Shown one piece after another: positions 1 through 13,356 of a stretch of 64,000 nucleotides of DNA. The notes beneath the pieces were generated by a model that saw only the letters and a program-made list of their open reading frames with translations, searched no databases and was not told where the DNA came from. The position numbers were made by a program, and so were the translations under genes. Positions within the stretch are counted from its first letter, which is position 1. Every line of letters begins with the position of its first letter. Where the stretch lies: assembly GCA_025084515.1 (NCBI GenBank), contig JAJAGP010000045.1, positions 709,501-773,500 on the forward strand, given 5' to 3'. This stretch comes from Ancistrus triradiatus (Eukaryota > Chordata > Actinopteri > Siluriformes > Loricariidae).

Positions 1-190
1 AGAGGATCATCACAGCCTATGTATGTTTGTACTGGATCCCGTCCCAGCTGTAGTGGGAGACCCTATTACACAAGAGCCTTTGGTGAAGATGAGAGAAGGG
101 GCCTCATATTAACTTAAGCTCTCTGAGTGGAGGGCAGCAGGGCTCAGGGCTCTGTCAACAGGTCATGTGTGCTCCAGATGAAGGCCCCCC

Positions 191-218
191 ATACACACAC
201 ACACACACACACACACAC
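191..218. repeat. (AC)n microsatellite
   Basis: Uninterrupted CA dinucleotides, about 14 units. Confidence 0.95.
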
Positions 219-674
219 TCATCCTCACATGCAGGACAGCTGCAGAAAGATCAGCCCAAGTGTCGGTGCAACCAAATCCAGTCACTATGGGATGGAGTAT
301 CTCGATGTAGCTGGGTGCCTTTATTAAAAACAGACATGGGTGGCAGTGCTTCAGTGTCAGAACAGTGACGGTTAGGATTGATTTTAAAGAACTACTGGTG
401 GATTGGTGGAGTACTGGTGGACATCACACAGTTTGCCCCGTCTATCTCAGGGTGTTCCAACTCATGCTCTGAGATCCAACACCAGGTTTGCTTAAAGTAC
501 CAAAAGTTAAAAGGAGAGAAGTGGGGAAGCAGTGTTTTGTTTTTTCTTATGCACCTAAAAATGGAACAAATTAAGAACTGAGATTAGACAGGCAACATCA
601 GGACAAGACTTTAAAAGGCAGCTGAAGACGTGTTATTATAAAATCTGTTTTATTTTATGGATTTTCTGCTTTTA

Positions 675-675
675 G

Positions 676-722
<47 letters not shown>

Positions 723-945
723 CATCATACTTTATACTTTTTTGTAATATTATTATTATTATCATCAGCGTTATACTTTATTATTAATATTAATATCATT
801 ATTATTATTATTATTATACTTTATTATTACTATTATTATATTTTATTATTATACTTTATTATTATTATTATTATTATACTTTATTATTATTATTATTATT
901 ATTGTTGTTGTAATTTATTATTACTATTATTATTGTATTTTATTA

Positions 946-982
<37 letters not shown>

Positions 983-1037
983 AAAGTATAATAATAATAA
1001 TAAATTATTATTATTATTATTATTATTATTATAATAC

Positions 1038-1078
<41 letters not shown>

Positions 1079-1224
1079 CATCATCATACTTTATATTTTT
1101 AATTATTATTATTATTATCATCATCATCGTTATACTTTATTATTAATATTAATATCATTATTATTATTATTATTACTATTATTATAATTATTATTATTAC
1201 AATAAATTATTATTATTGTTATTA

Positions 1225-1255
<31 letters not shown>

Positions 1256-1258
1256 ATT
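675..1258. repeat. Compound (TTA)n array
   Basis: Long runs of TTA interrupted by TACTTTATTAT, TCATCATCAT and TAATATTAATATC spacers, one inner stretch being inverted to ATA/AAT. The open frames across it read as poly-Tyr, Leu, Ile or Asn and are artefacts of the repeat. A second, related array lies at 55725-56695. Confidence 0.95.
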
Positions 1259-2668
1259 TTATAGCCATAAAAAATGTTTTTTGTCATTTTATCATATTTT
1301 TCACTTTTAATTTCATAGCTTCTCTTAATTACGTGTGCCACCTTTTAATGCATCACTTAATTAGTAGGTACACTGTTTACATCAGTTTTTGTTTTAAAAC
1401 CCTCCGTGAAGCACTTTACCTTTGTACAGGATGTGGACAGGCCGTTTAGAGATCGTGGACTTGCTGCACCTTTAGTGAAAACGAAGGCCAGCGAAGGTTT
1501 AGTTTTATGAACAGATCCAGACGTGATCCAGAGTCTGTGTGACTCAGACGCTTGGCTAAAACCTGACCAGGATCCAAACCTGACACAAGCGTTAGGGGAA
1601 CGAGGTGTTACTCAGACAAGCCATGCCACAAGACATCACGGGCTCACCTATGACATCACAACGAGAGTTATGCGCCTGTACTTCAATTTAAAAACATGGC
1701 CATTTGAAAAAGAGGGCGCATGTGGGGATCTGACGGCGCCGCGCCTCCCGTTTTGAGGTGTCGGAGCAGAAATCAATGGCCCAGCAGGGGAGCGCTGGGT
1801 CAGTAAGGGAACTGATGGACCTCCGCCGGCGCGGCGAGCTCGCTGGCATCAGGCGAGAGCGGGCTGGGGGTGCCCCTGCGGTTACCGTGACGACCGGCGT
1901 GCAGACGGGCAGAGGGCATGATGGAGTCGCGGCGAGGATCGATAGCGTACTTAGTTACAAAAGATGCTATTTCACAAGCCAGTGGTCAGCAGGCTTCAGA
2001 AGTCAGCTGTCCCAGATACCTGTTTGTTAACAAGTCAGTGCGGTCAGAGGAAAGCACATCCGCCGCTCCACTGACAGCACAGAGCCGCCGCTTAATTGGC
2101 TTTTAGCACCCAACTCGGGCCGAGAGAAATAGAGCCGGCGCCTGATGGGGGAGAAAGAGGGGCAGAGCGAGACGCTGCCTATCCTATTATCAGGGTATTG
2201 ATGATTACTGGGATTTCATCAGTTCATCTTTTCCAGGACTGGGCCGTCCCCTTCAATGCCCTGTGATTTGTCTTTTATCTACTCAACGAAGAAGGAGCAG
2301 AGGTAATGGGTGTTCAGGATTTGGCCTGGTTACGGGAGGATTTGGAGACACCGGAACAGAGGCCCACTCCAAACCCGATTGCCTTTACGGAGTTAAAGAC
2401 GTCAGCGTCCCTCTCAGACCGGGCTAATGAATTCTCTCTGAAATGAAAATGAAGAAGCCTATCGAAAAGGGGGAGGGAGATCACGACGTACTCTGCTTAG
2501 GATTCGATCTTCTCATGATTATCGATTTCATCAATAAAAATTCCTTTTTTATTTCTGAAGTGTAAACAATACACGTTTTTAAACAACACAATTTAGTCCC
2601 CGGCAACTCTAAGAACTTTCTACACACAATGGGACTCCCACTGTAAACCGCAGAGGTCCCAGACTCAC

Positions 2669-2780
2669 CCTGCTGCTCCTCTCGCCGCTTAAACTCTTCC
2701 ATTTCCAATCGGGCAGCATCTTCTGGATCAACTGGTCTCCCGAGCTCATCCCGAGGGATTATGATCCCATGGAAGGGACA
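2669..2780 (-). CDS. uvssa: uvssa coding exon 11 (second half of zinc finger)
   Basis: Residues 589-625. Opens CPFHGIIIPRDELGRPVDPED, supplying the last zinc ligands C589 and H592, and runs into a charged helix ending KRREEQQG. Acceptor TTTTTAAG|TGT lies only 90 nt from the previous exon. Donor CAGG|GTGAGT shows the gene continues; no downstream exon was found in 1-2668. Confidence 0.93.
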
Positions 2781-5700
2781 CTTAAAAAGACACCACGACC
2801 TGTTACTCCCTCCTACATACATCACCTGCATCTTCATCAGACAAACGCGAGCTTTCTGTCCAGTACTTGCCTTGATCCTGTCCTGCCGTTCACACAACGA
2901 GCCGTTGGGCATCGGGGCCTTGCACTTGTGCTCCACAGGCCGGAAGCTGCCGGCGAACGTGATGGACCTGGTCTTCATCTGTGCGGACAGTTCCTCGTTC
3001 TGCACCTCCTCGTCCACCTCTTGAGGAACCCAGAACTGGTGCTGAGACGTGTACCTGAGAGGCAGGTAAGAGATTCTGTCCCACTTTAAGTACATTAAAC
3101 TTACCAGGATTGATTTTCTAAGATGGCGTGCTCTTGGGTGGAAAATAAAATGCGTTTCTTTGGACATTACTGAGCAATATCACCGAACATGGACCTCTAT
3201 GATAGCAGACCTGGAGAAAGTGTAAACAGTCTGACATGTAGTTTTAGGTCTGAACAGACAACAGCGCTCTCTAGTGGCCACTAGACATAACAGAGGTTTG
3301 CTCATTAAAAGCGCAACAATGAATTCTGTATGGGACTGTACTTGATGATCTTGCCGGCCGTGGGTTGCTCCTCTCCCCAGTAGTAGAGATCCAAGCCGAA
3401 AGGAACCACAGGAGTGTCCTCATTAGATTTCCCCTGGTCACCGCCGGTGCTGGGGCATTTGGCAGAACCTCCAGATGCACTGAAACAACCAGAAATCAGG
3501 AGATAGAGAACTTAAAGGCATGGGGCCATTGCAGCTCTGCTCTTTCATAAGAAAAAAGTGAGTAGAGTTTAAACTAGGAAAGACAAATACTGTTAAGAGG
3601 GTAAAACTGAGGTAAGGTGGGAATCAGGGAACATCCAGAGTATAGTCTACAGTGGGAAGGGTTTTCCCGGACGTGCAGCTGAAACAGGGATCAGGGGTGA
3701 AGCTCAGTACCTCGTAGACGGTTCCGTGGGGAGTCTGCTTCGTAAGACGCGCAGTGTCGCAGCTGCACACGTTGGATCTAGCTCTTCGTCTTTCTGCCTC
3801 TTCTTAAGCCAGGTGAGGGGTGAGGGTGAGGGTGAGGGCAGGGCTGCAGCTCTTACTGGAGGCTTTGCTGGGACTGGCTTAGCCACAGTAGCAGATGTGG
3901 AAGGTAACGGATCAAGACCTGGCAGGAGGAACTTATTTTAACACATCGGTGCAACAAAATAGGATCCGGCATTTAATTCAGAAAAGACCTCTGCATGAAC
4001 GCATGTTATTTTTAAACATCCATTGACCACGCTGTATAAAAGCGAGGAAAAAAGTGAGAGCATAGATTGAAGCGAGGGAGATTGCACTCATTCAAAGCGA
4101 GGAAATTCAAGTGTTGCATAAGCTAGAAAGTGCAGGCGCCCTTTAAAGCATGGAGGAACGAGAAACTAAATTAAAAGGGAAAGGAAAAGAGTTTAAAGCA
4201 TGAAAGAACTAGGTTATAATTTTGAGCGAGGAAGAGCAAGAGCAGTCTAAAGGAGAAAGGACGAAGGTGTGGCTGAAAGCGCGAAGAACAAAAGTATAGT
4301 TTAAAAGGGAAAACAATGGGTGTTTAAAATATGAAAGGGCAGAGTGAGGTGGCAAAGAATGAGAGTACAGCTTTAAGAAAAGAGGAGTTTAAAGGGAAAG
4401 AACAGGAGTCTATTGATATAAAGAACCAGAGTGTCATTGTGTGAGAGCAAAGTTTTATAAGAAAAATAAGTGTAGAAAAAAGTGAAGACGAGCAAGAGTA
4501 CAGGTTAAATGACAAAAAACAAGAGCATAGTTTAAAGTGGGAAAAAGCGAGAGTATAATTAAAATGGGACAGAACAAGATTATAAAAGATATGAAGAACC
4601 AGAGTGTAGTTTAGAGCAGGAAAGAGGGAGCGTATAGTTAAAGGGGAAAGAACAATAGAACAGTGTAAAGTGGGGAAAAAGCAAGAGCGAAGGGTTAAAA
4701 GAAAAAGAAGAAGAGCACAGTTTAAAGCAAGGAAGAGTCAGAGTACAGTTTTAAATGAAGAAGAATAAGAGTGTAGTTTAAAGTGAGAAAGAGTGAGAGT
4801 ACAGTTTAAATGGAAACAAAACCAAAAGAATAGTTTACAGTGGCAAAGACTGAAAGTGTAGTTTTAAAGGAAAAAGAAGAAGAGCATAGTTTAAAGCAAG
4901 GAAGAGTCAGAGTACAGTTTTAAAGGAAAAAGAATAAGCCTATAGTATAAAGCGAGAAAGAGTGAGAGCATGTTTTTAATTGTAAAGTACAGAGAATAGT
5001 TTGCTTTAAAACTGTACTCTCTCTCTCAGTTTAAACTACACTGACATCATTTTTCCTTTAAATCAAGAGACCTACAAATGTTGTGATGCAACAAACAAGA
5101 TAAGCCATGATAAAAATAATGGAAAAATAAAAGTGACGAGTACATAGTTTGAAAGCACCACTTAAAATATGTCCCATTTCAATACAGGACAATTACATAA
5201 GATGATTCTGCATCATTTCATGCAGACATGCTCACTGGAGCTGGATCAAAGCGCCCTGTGCAACCTTTAACTTCCGTCCAGGGCTCTCCTGGGTGGGCTG
5301 AGGGTCTAAACAGGGGCACGCAGGGGCTTAGACTGAGCTCAAGTGTGACACCGAGATCTAAGGCCGACCCAAACCTGCATGCTGCCTCAGATCCTCGGAG
5401 TGAGGCCAAATTAAAATCTTAAAGGGGGTGATTAGGGAACACCTGAGCATTCACCAACCATCTGCAAGAGAGCTGCAAACCTGGCCAGAGACTCGGCTGG
5501 ACAGTCTGACATTTCTATTCATTATTACACATTGACCCCTATCCAGCCCTGCGATGGACAGGCATCATGTCCAGGGGACAGGCCCCGGGGCCCCAGCGAC
5601 CACGACCAGGAACAGCAGCATTAAAAAAAGCCAATCCCTGGTGAGTTATTATCAAATATTTATTTCATTTCTTTCCATTTCAAGTAAAAACCAAACAAAA

Positions 5701-6662
5701 TGGAAAGAAACCTTTTTGACATTTTTTGTGTACAATCCCAATATTTTATTATATTTTAATTCAAAAAGAAGCTCTTTATTTATTTTAAATTGTAAATACA
5801 AAAATGTATGTTGGTGCGACCTACTGATTTTATACAGACAGAAAAATGACTCTACTAAAAACAACCATTTAGTCATTTAAAATGTTTAATTATGACATGT
5901 AAAATAAGGCGGCTTTAAACGTTTTAGGATCATTAAAAACTTGTGTCATTAAATTAAATTGTTTCTCTTAAACCTCTCATGGTAAAACATCCAACAACAG
6001 ATCTGGCTGGATACTTTAGTTGCAGGAAAGCTTTCATTCCTATTCATTTTCATTTATCTGAAATACAATTCTCTCTAGTTCTTTTTCCTACACCTTATGT
6101 ACTCATTCTCAGACTTTGCTAATTATATTTATCATTAACCTGCTCTGACTCAACTAAGCTCACATTCAGCTGCATTAAAGACCAGTTTAACCAAACCAAT
6201 CCTGAGAACACTTCAGATACGTCACTCACCCACACCCATACAGACACTGCGGTGTGCTCTGCTAGGGTTGAAAGCGAGACGTTTGTCAAATCTCTTCCCT
6301 TCCACAACTCTGATCCCCGGGGTGTACAGTTAATCCAGACTCAACCTCTCCCTCACTCAGCGGGACTTACTGCATCATAGTCAATTCACGCCATCATCAA
6401 ACACGGCCAAATCCTTTCTTTTTCTGTTCAAATTGACCAAAATGGTAGCTATTTGTCTGAAGCAATAAAGTTGCAGGTGTTAAAGAGATAAATCAATAAG
6501 AGGAAATAGAGAGGCCCAGCAGTAGACACAGAGTGGTGCTGCCAATGGTGGCATTATTGATTTTCCTGAGTTCAGCAGGCCTTGTAATTAAAATGTAAAT
6601 TTGAGAGAGAGATAACGTCCTGACAGAAATGCTGGGATAAAGGGATAGATAAAAGATCGGCC

Positions 6663-6698
<36 letters not shown>

Positions 6699-9600
6699 GA
6701 GCAGCGGAAACCAGAGAAACGCTTTCCAAATGAAACAATCTTTCTCTGGATGGGAGGCTCGGGCAGCTCTGGAGAAAAGGATTAGCGGGAAATGAAGTGA
6801 AATCATAACGCTAAATGAAAACGCTCACACGAGCTCAGGCTTATGGATGTATCCGGAAAGACGGATTCGGTTATGTGAGAGTAAATCTAAATGATATTTT
6901 AGACGTCACAGTATCAGGGTGACCAGAATCACGTGAGCAGGGTCCAGGGAACAGACCTGCCCGGCTGTGTGGAGGACAGATGCTCCCCGTGGTGCTGCAC
7001 CCCTCCCCGTGGAGAGGGCAGGTGAACATTGTAAATTACATCACTGAGCTAATGGGAGCTCATTAACAGCTCTGCATTGTTAATTTGGCATGGCCGGCCA
7101 CACTGATCATGACATACTTTACTAATCAAAGCAGCTTGGCTCGGTGGAAATTACAGCCTAATGAGTCTTTAGTTAAGACACCGTGCAGTCATGTAGCAAA
7201 TAATGGAATTATAGCTCTGTGGTCTGTGGTACGAGATCAATTCAGCATGAAGAATTACGAACAAATACCAACAAGAACCAAGTGCGAACCCGCCAGCTCA
7301 CGGTAACCATGCAGGGTCTGTTCTGCAGCATCACCGGAACTGGTCTGACGTCACACCATTTGTCTCAAGTCTACTCTGCTCATGTCTGACCCCCTACTTG
7401 ACCCCTGTGGGGCTTCCTGTCGATACACTTGTCCTTGCACAGATGGAGTCGTTTGCATGAACAAATAGTCAGCTGTCAAAACAGATTCTTATTGCAAGCC
7501 TCAGGCGGCGGGGGATTTAATTTGGTCCATTGATTTAAACCAGACTGAAATTCTTTAACGTCCAAAACTCTGGGGTTTATGACGACGTGCTAGCGAACGT
7601 CCTGTGAGCGGCTTATGGTTTCTAAACTGATTTCAATTTTATTTTTTATAACCGAATAGCATAAAGATCCATTTGTACAATTTAAGAACTGTGTTATATC
7701 CCTTTCTTAAACCCTTAAACCAAACCCACACTTCATACAGAACTTTTCTCAGTGTCGTGATGGTGTATGTGTTTTTATTATCATTATTATTTCCCAGTAA
7801 TAAATTGAAATTGTTCAAATTTGCCCATGGTGTTTTTTAATGTCTATATACAGTACTGTGCGAAAGTCTTAGGCCACCAATACAGTAGATATACCATATA
7901 GGCTACAGTGGCGCATTTAGTGGTTCCTCCCCTTACACTTGAGTCCGAAGAAGCTAGATCAGGAGTCCTTTTGGAAGAGTAGCAGCCAAGAAACCACTTT
8001 TATGGTCATATGAGTCATATATATTATATATCTAATGGTGGCCTAAGACTTTTGCACAGTACATCTAAAACTTTAAACCCACCTTGTCCATAATGATGTT
8101 TAGTTCGGTCCTATACCACATGATTAGTGTTTTCTAGCAAAACATTACCCAGATACTCCCCCTCCCTCCACAGGCTCATCTTCTGCCCACAGTGCATCAT
8201 GGTACCATTACTTCACCCGGGTAACCTGATGCACGAATACCCGGCCCTTCTTCATGTCTAATGAGTGTCTCCATGCAGATGCTCGAGCGCCTGCAGCTGA
8301 ACAAACTCACCGTACTCAGCGCGCAGATGTTCAGGGATGTGCGGCTCGTAACCCTCCTTCTCCAGGACCTCCTCAAAATCATCGTCATCATCATCATCAT
8401 CATCGTCATCGTCGTCGTCTTCCTCTCCAGCTTTGACCTGGTGACGCAAGACAGAGACAGAATCCATACAAGGTGTTTCTCAATCCTAATCCTGGTTCCA
8501 AATCTACAAGGATCAATCCTAAATATAAACGTTATGAACTATTAAGTTCTGAGACCTTAAAATCACTTGTGGACAATATTGGGGAGTAATCCATTACAAA
8601 TGACTAATTAACTCCTTCAAAATGGAATGGGGATTACTTTACTCCTTACTTCCTGGAAAAAGTAATCCCATTATTCTTTACTGTTCAGCTACTCCCTTAA
8701 ACCTACAGAGGTGCTTAAAAGTTTGGGAACCCTTTAGAATTTTCTCTATTTCTGCATAAATATGACCTAAAACATCATCAGATTTTCACACAAGTCCTAA
8801 AAGTAGATAAAGAGAACCCAGTTACACAAATGAGACAAACATATTATACTTGGTCATTTATTTATATTGAGGAAAATGATCCAATATTACATGTTAGTGA
8901 GTGGCAAAAGTATGTGACCCCTCTGCTTTCAGTATCTGGTGTGACCCCATTGTGCAGCAATAACTGCAGCTCAAACGTTTCCTGTAGCTGTTGATCAGTC
9001 CTGCACACCGGCTTGGAGGAATTTTAGCCCATTCCTCCATACAGAACAGCTTCAGCTCTGGGATGTTGGTGGGTTTCCTCACATTAGCTGCTCGCTTCAG
9101 GTCCTTCCATTGGTCCTTCCATTTCCATTGGATTAAGGTCAGGACTTTGACTTAGCCATTCCAAAACATTAACTTTATTCTTCTGTAACCATTCTTTGGT
9201 AGAACGGCTTGTGTGCTTAGGGTCGTTGTCTTGCTGCATGACCCACCTTCTCTTGAGATTCAGTTCATGGACAGATGTCCTGATATTTCCTTTAGAATTC
9301 TCTGATATCATTCAGAATTAATTGTTCCATCAATGGAGGGAACATGAACATTAAACATTAGCCAAATGTGAGAGAGGCCTTCAGTTTGCTTAGAAGTTAC
9401 CCTGGGGTCCTTTGTGACCTCACCAACTATTACACACCTTGTTCTTGGAGTGATCTTTGTTGGTCGACCACTCCTGGGGAGGGTAACAATGGTCTTGGGA
9501 TTTCCTCCATTTGTACACAATCTGTCTGACTGTGGATTGGTGGAGTCCAAACTCTTTAGAGATGGTTTTGTAACCTTTTCCAGCCTGATGAGCATCAACA

Positions 9601-12600
9601 ACTCTTTTTCTGAGCTCCTCAGAAATCTCCTTTGTTCGTGCCATGATACACTTCCACAAACGTGTGTTGTGAAGAGCAGATGCAGAAATATAGAAAATTC
9701 TGAAGGGTTCACAAACTTTCACCACTGTATGTTACTTTATACCAAAACTAGAAAGTACAAAGATAACAGCCAATAATGTCTTAAATGCTTTATTTAAGAA
9801 ACAATAATATCGTTGTCAGTCTGGAGCGTTCAGGTTATTCCAAGGCAGCCGAACAAATCTGGCCAGCAGATGTCACTAATGCGCACAAATCAGAGCATTT
9901 CCAAACTATTTTTGATTCGATGGAATTAAATGATTAAACATTTCAGAAGGCCTTATTTCCTCCATCACTTTCCAAAAGTAGAGAGGGTTTGTTGAATATT
10001 ACATTTTTGCTCAGAAATATCAGTAACAGCAATGACTTTTAATTAATCTACAACTGTAATTTTATGTTTTTTATGTTTGTAACATTTGTAGAATAAGCTC
10101 ACATTTAGGTCGGGGCTTGTGTGGATTTCATTTAGAAATTAAAATCAATTAATTTGATCACAGAGGCATACAAGTCCCTTTTATGCAGCAGAACAACATG
10201 CATTCATACCAAACTGTTTACATAATTACGCATTACGTACGCTTGCACTTTCTCCCGGGTTAAGACTCTGGGATCGACTGTGGCCTTGGGGTATTTCCGA
10301 GATTTACTGCACCCCGAACCACGCACTGTGCACTAATGCCGAGGCTCTCTCCATTTTAAATCTGATGCATAATAGGATTTCCAGTTGACCAGATCCAATT
10401 TTTCCCTGTCCATCTTTGTTCCATATAATTGTGGCTCCGTACACCGGCACTTGCGTTAAGCAAATGTCACCCCGTGTACCATATTTAGGTATTTAAAAAA
10501 ACCTGAAAACAGAAAAAAAACCCGAGCTGAACACAAGAGCTAGTGTAATCAGTCCTGCAGGTTTAGCCACTCCGGTTTAAGCCAGCAGGAGTAGGACGGA
10601 GGAAAAGGAATTGAACAAAGAGATTGACAGATATGTAGGTAATATTGGGTTATCTGAGCGAGCGCAGGTGGAGGTGTACCTGATAACACAAATAAAGAGA
10701 GCTCACCGGGTGATATGAGGACTCTCACCTCTCAGTCTCAGCTCGCTGTTCGAACCACGCAATCACTTTAAGGAGATCAACCCAACATCGGGCGCCAGAT
10801 AAGGCCATCTAAGAGCCGCTCGGAAGCAGATCCGGGTCGCAAGACTCCCACTGCTCGAGCTCGTCCGTGGATGGCACACCGGTCAAATATCAGTTCTTCA
10901 GAGGATTGATTTAAACCGTTTAAGAATCCACTAAAAGTATGTTTACAGAGTGCTCAGTGTCTTTCTTCTCATCAACAAAAAGTATGGAGAAGAATCAGGA
11001 GTTTGGTGCAAAACTTTGGGCAAAATGTCCCTGAAGAACGAATAAAGTCCAAATAAAGTGATTCACTGCAAACCATTACTGGCAGAAATGAACAAATTAT
11101 AGCTTGTTTCCTTTTCTAGTGTGTTCCATTCATAGTTTATTTTGTCTTTTTTCTTTTCAAAACAGCTAAAATCAAACCTAAGCTTATTAAATAACTTAAG
11201 TAATTGTATATACAAATTGACTCAGTAAGTATGTTGATTTAATTTTATTTAACATGTGCGAATTGCATTTTGACAAACTCAGAGCACCTCAGAGCAGACA
11301 AAGCCTGTGGTGTTTGGCGCCCCCCTGAGGGCAGCCGGCACCCCAGGTTGGGAACCATGACCCTAGACCATGTCAGGAATGCCAGGCCATCACAGGGCCA
11401 TGCAGCGGTCGCTCGAGCATCGGCAGATGTTCAGCTCCTCTCACCCAGACAAAGCCAATCGTGACTGTGGTAGCCTAGCGGTTAAGGTACTGGACTATGG
11501 ATCAAAAGGTCCAGGGATCAAATCCCACCTCTGCCAAACCCCATACAGACACACACGAAACTCCACACAGGACTCGAACCCGCGTCTCTGGGGCAGACAG
11601 GAGTTTCAAAGCTTGGGTGGTACACATGTTGGCTTGCTGATGACGTGCTCATCCATCAGGGCGCCTGTAAGTTTTATCATCACTCTAACACTAATCAAAA
11701 GAGAAAACTGTCAGCGGCGCTGACCTGTGGAACCTCCCAATTATGCTCTTCAGGAATGACAGGGGCACTTAACTTCCCCAGCCGGATAAATGACCACCAT
11801 CAATCAGCGCAGAATAACAATGAGCCGCCCGCCTCCAAATTATTATTTTTTTAAGGTACAGAAAATCCCCGGGCCGGGCCAGAATTTATGAAAGGTGAAA
11901 AGCAACCCAAGGCTTCCTTATCCCCCGTCGCTCCGTCTTCTCCGCTCCGCTCAGCACAGGGGCTCAGGGAGGCGGCGCACCTGCGCTAAACAGAATTTAT
12001 GCCTTTTAATTTACTCAAAAGGTGCTTAAGCATTCCCTGCGCTACAACGCATAACAGAATGCCAGTTTTAAATATGGGGGTCATTTTCATAAAACAATAC
12101 ACGACGCGCCTGCCCTTCCCTTCCGGAGGGCATTGCACAAGGTGTGTTTTTTAAAGCGCGCCCTTCCCCGTTTATTCTGCTTAATTGCCTCCGTGATTAC
12201 CTTTATATCAGGCACTAAAGGGGACCTAAGCACGCTTTGCCTATTCCTTTTTATTTCTGCGCTTTCTTTTATTTTGTTTTTCCATTACTGCAGGCAGCCG
12301 GTGTTGACAGTTGCAGATTAAGGTATAAACTCTCTTTGAATGAGGTCTCAATTACTTGAGCCGGGGTGATGGAGGCGCGGCCGAGCCCGCACTGCGCCCT
12401 GACGGCTATTCTCTCGGTGCGGAGGAAAACCTAAACACCAGCTCCACTTACACCGCTGTTCTGCCTCTCATACATAATAATGAGGAGTGTAAAGAAAACC
12501 TGCAGCTCAAGGTGAGAGTCCGGCGCTGATGTTCCTGCTCAGCAGCGCTAATAAAACTTAATATGGGATTAAGTACAGACGGCGAATGAAAGGGAAATTA

Positions 12601-13163
12601 ATAACCAGTGGCACAATTTAATAAACCGGTGTTCACTCTTAAAAATAAGCACCACGTTTAAAGAAGAACAACTCCTGATGAATCAACAATAAGTGAAGGT
12701 GACACTATCGGATTAAAGTCTGGGTTGGATTCTTACATTAACTTATTAAATATTACAATTATTTGGACGACTATTTTAGGTATGATTTATAAAATAACAT
12801 GGCTTTGCTGGAGTTACGTGTCTGGTTATTCAAGATATCGGCTTCCTGCAAACAAGAAGTGTGTCTACATCAATAACAATAACAATAATAATTATTTTCA
12901 ATAATACATATTATTTTATATATTATAAATTATATTTACATTATACTTTATATAACTACTATGTCATTTTTATATAACATTTATTTTATTATTATTAGAC
13001 AATTATATTCTTTTATATATTATAAAATTCTATATTATTATACAATTATTATCATTATATAGAATAATTCATTCATTCATTGTCTTATCTGCTTAATCCT
13101 GGTCAGGGTCACAGGAAAGCATGTGCCCAGCTGGCAACACAGGGCAGAACAACCCAGGGCACC

Positions 13164-13228
<65 letters not shown>

Positions 13229-13321
13229 TAACTGGAGTAAACCCACTTGAGGTTGGGATTTAACCGGATCTCGTAGCTGTGAGGTGACATTATATAATAA
13301 TTAATTTATTATATATATATT

Positions 13322-13356
<35 letters not shown>

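Larger units (their letters stand above)
1..2668. other. Presumed last uvssa intron(s) or 3' flank; no exon found
   Basis: I looked for the remaining C-terminal UVSSA coding sequence on the minus strand and found none. The stretch has an AC microsatellite, a 580-bp TTA-rich array and, at about 1500-2450, non-repetitive sequence of moderate GC. The open exon-11 donor implies this is intron if the gene is intact. Confidence 0.5.

Noticed and set aside
657..1087. Long poly-Tyr/Leu/Ile and poly-Asn open frames on both strands
   Set aside because: Direct products of a TTA triplet array; same at 55603-56030.
8254..8545. Plus-strand frames with poly-His or poly-Ile
   Set aside because: Antisense reading of the Asp tract in uvssa exon 7.
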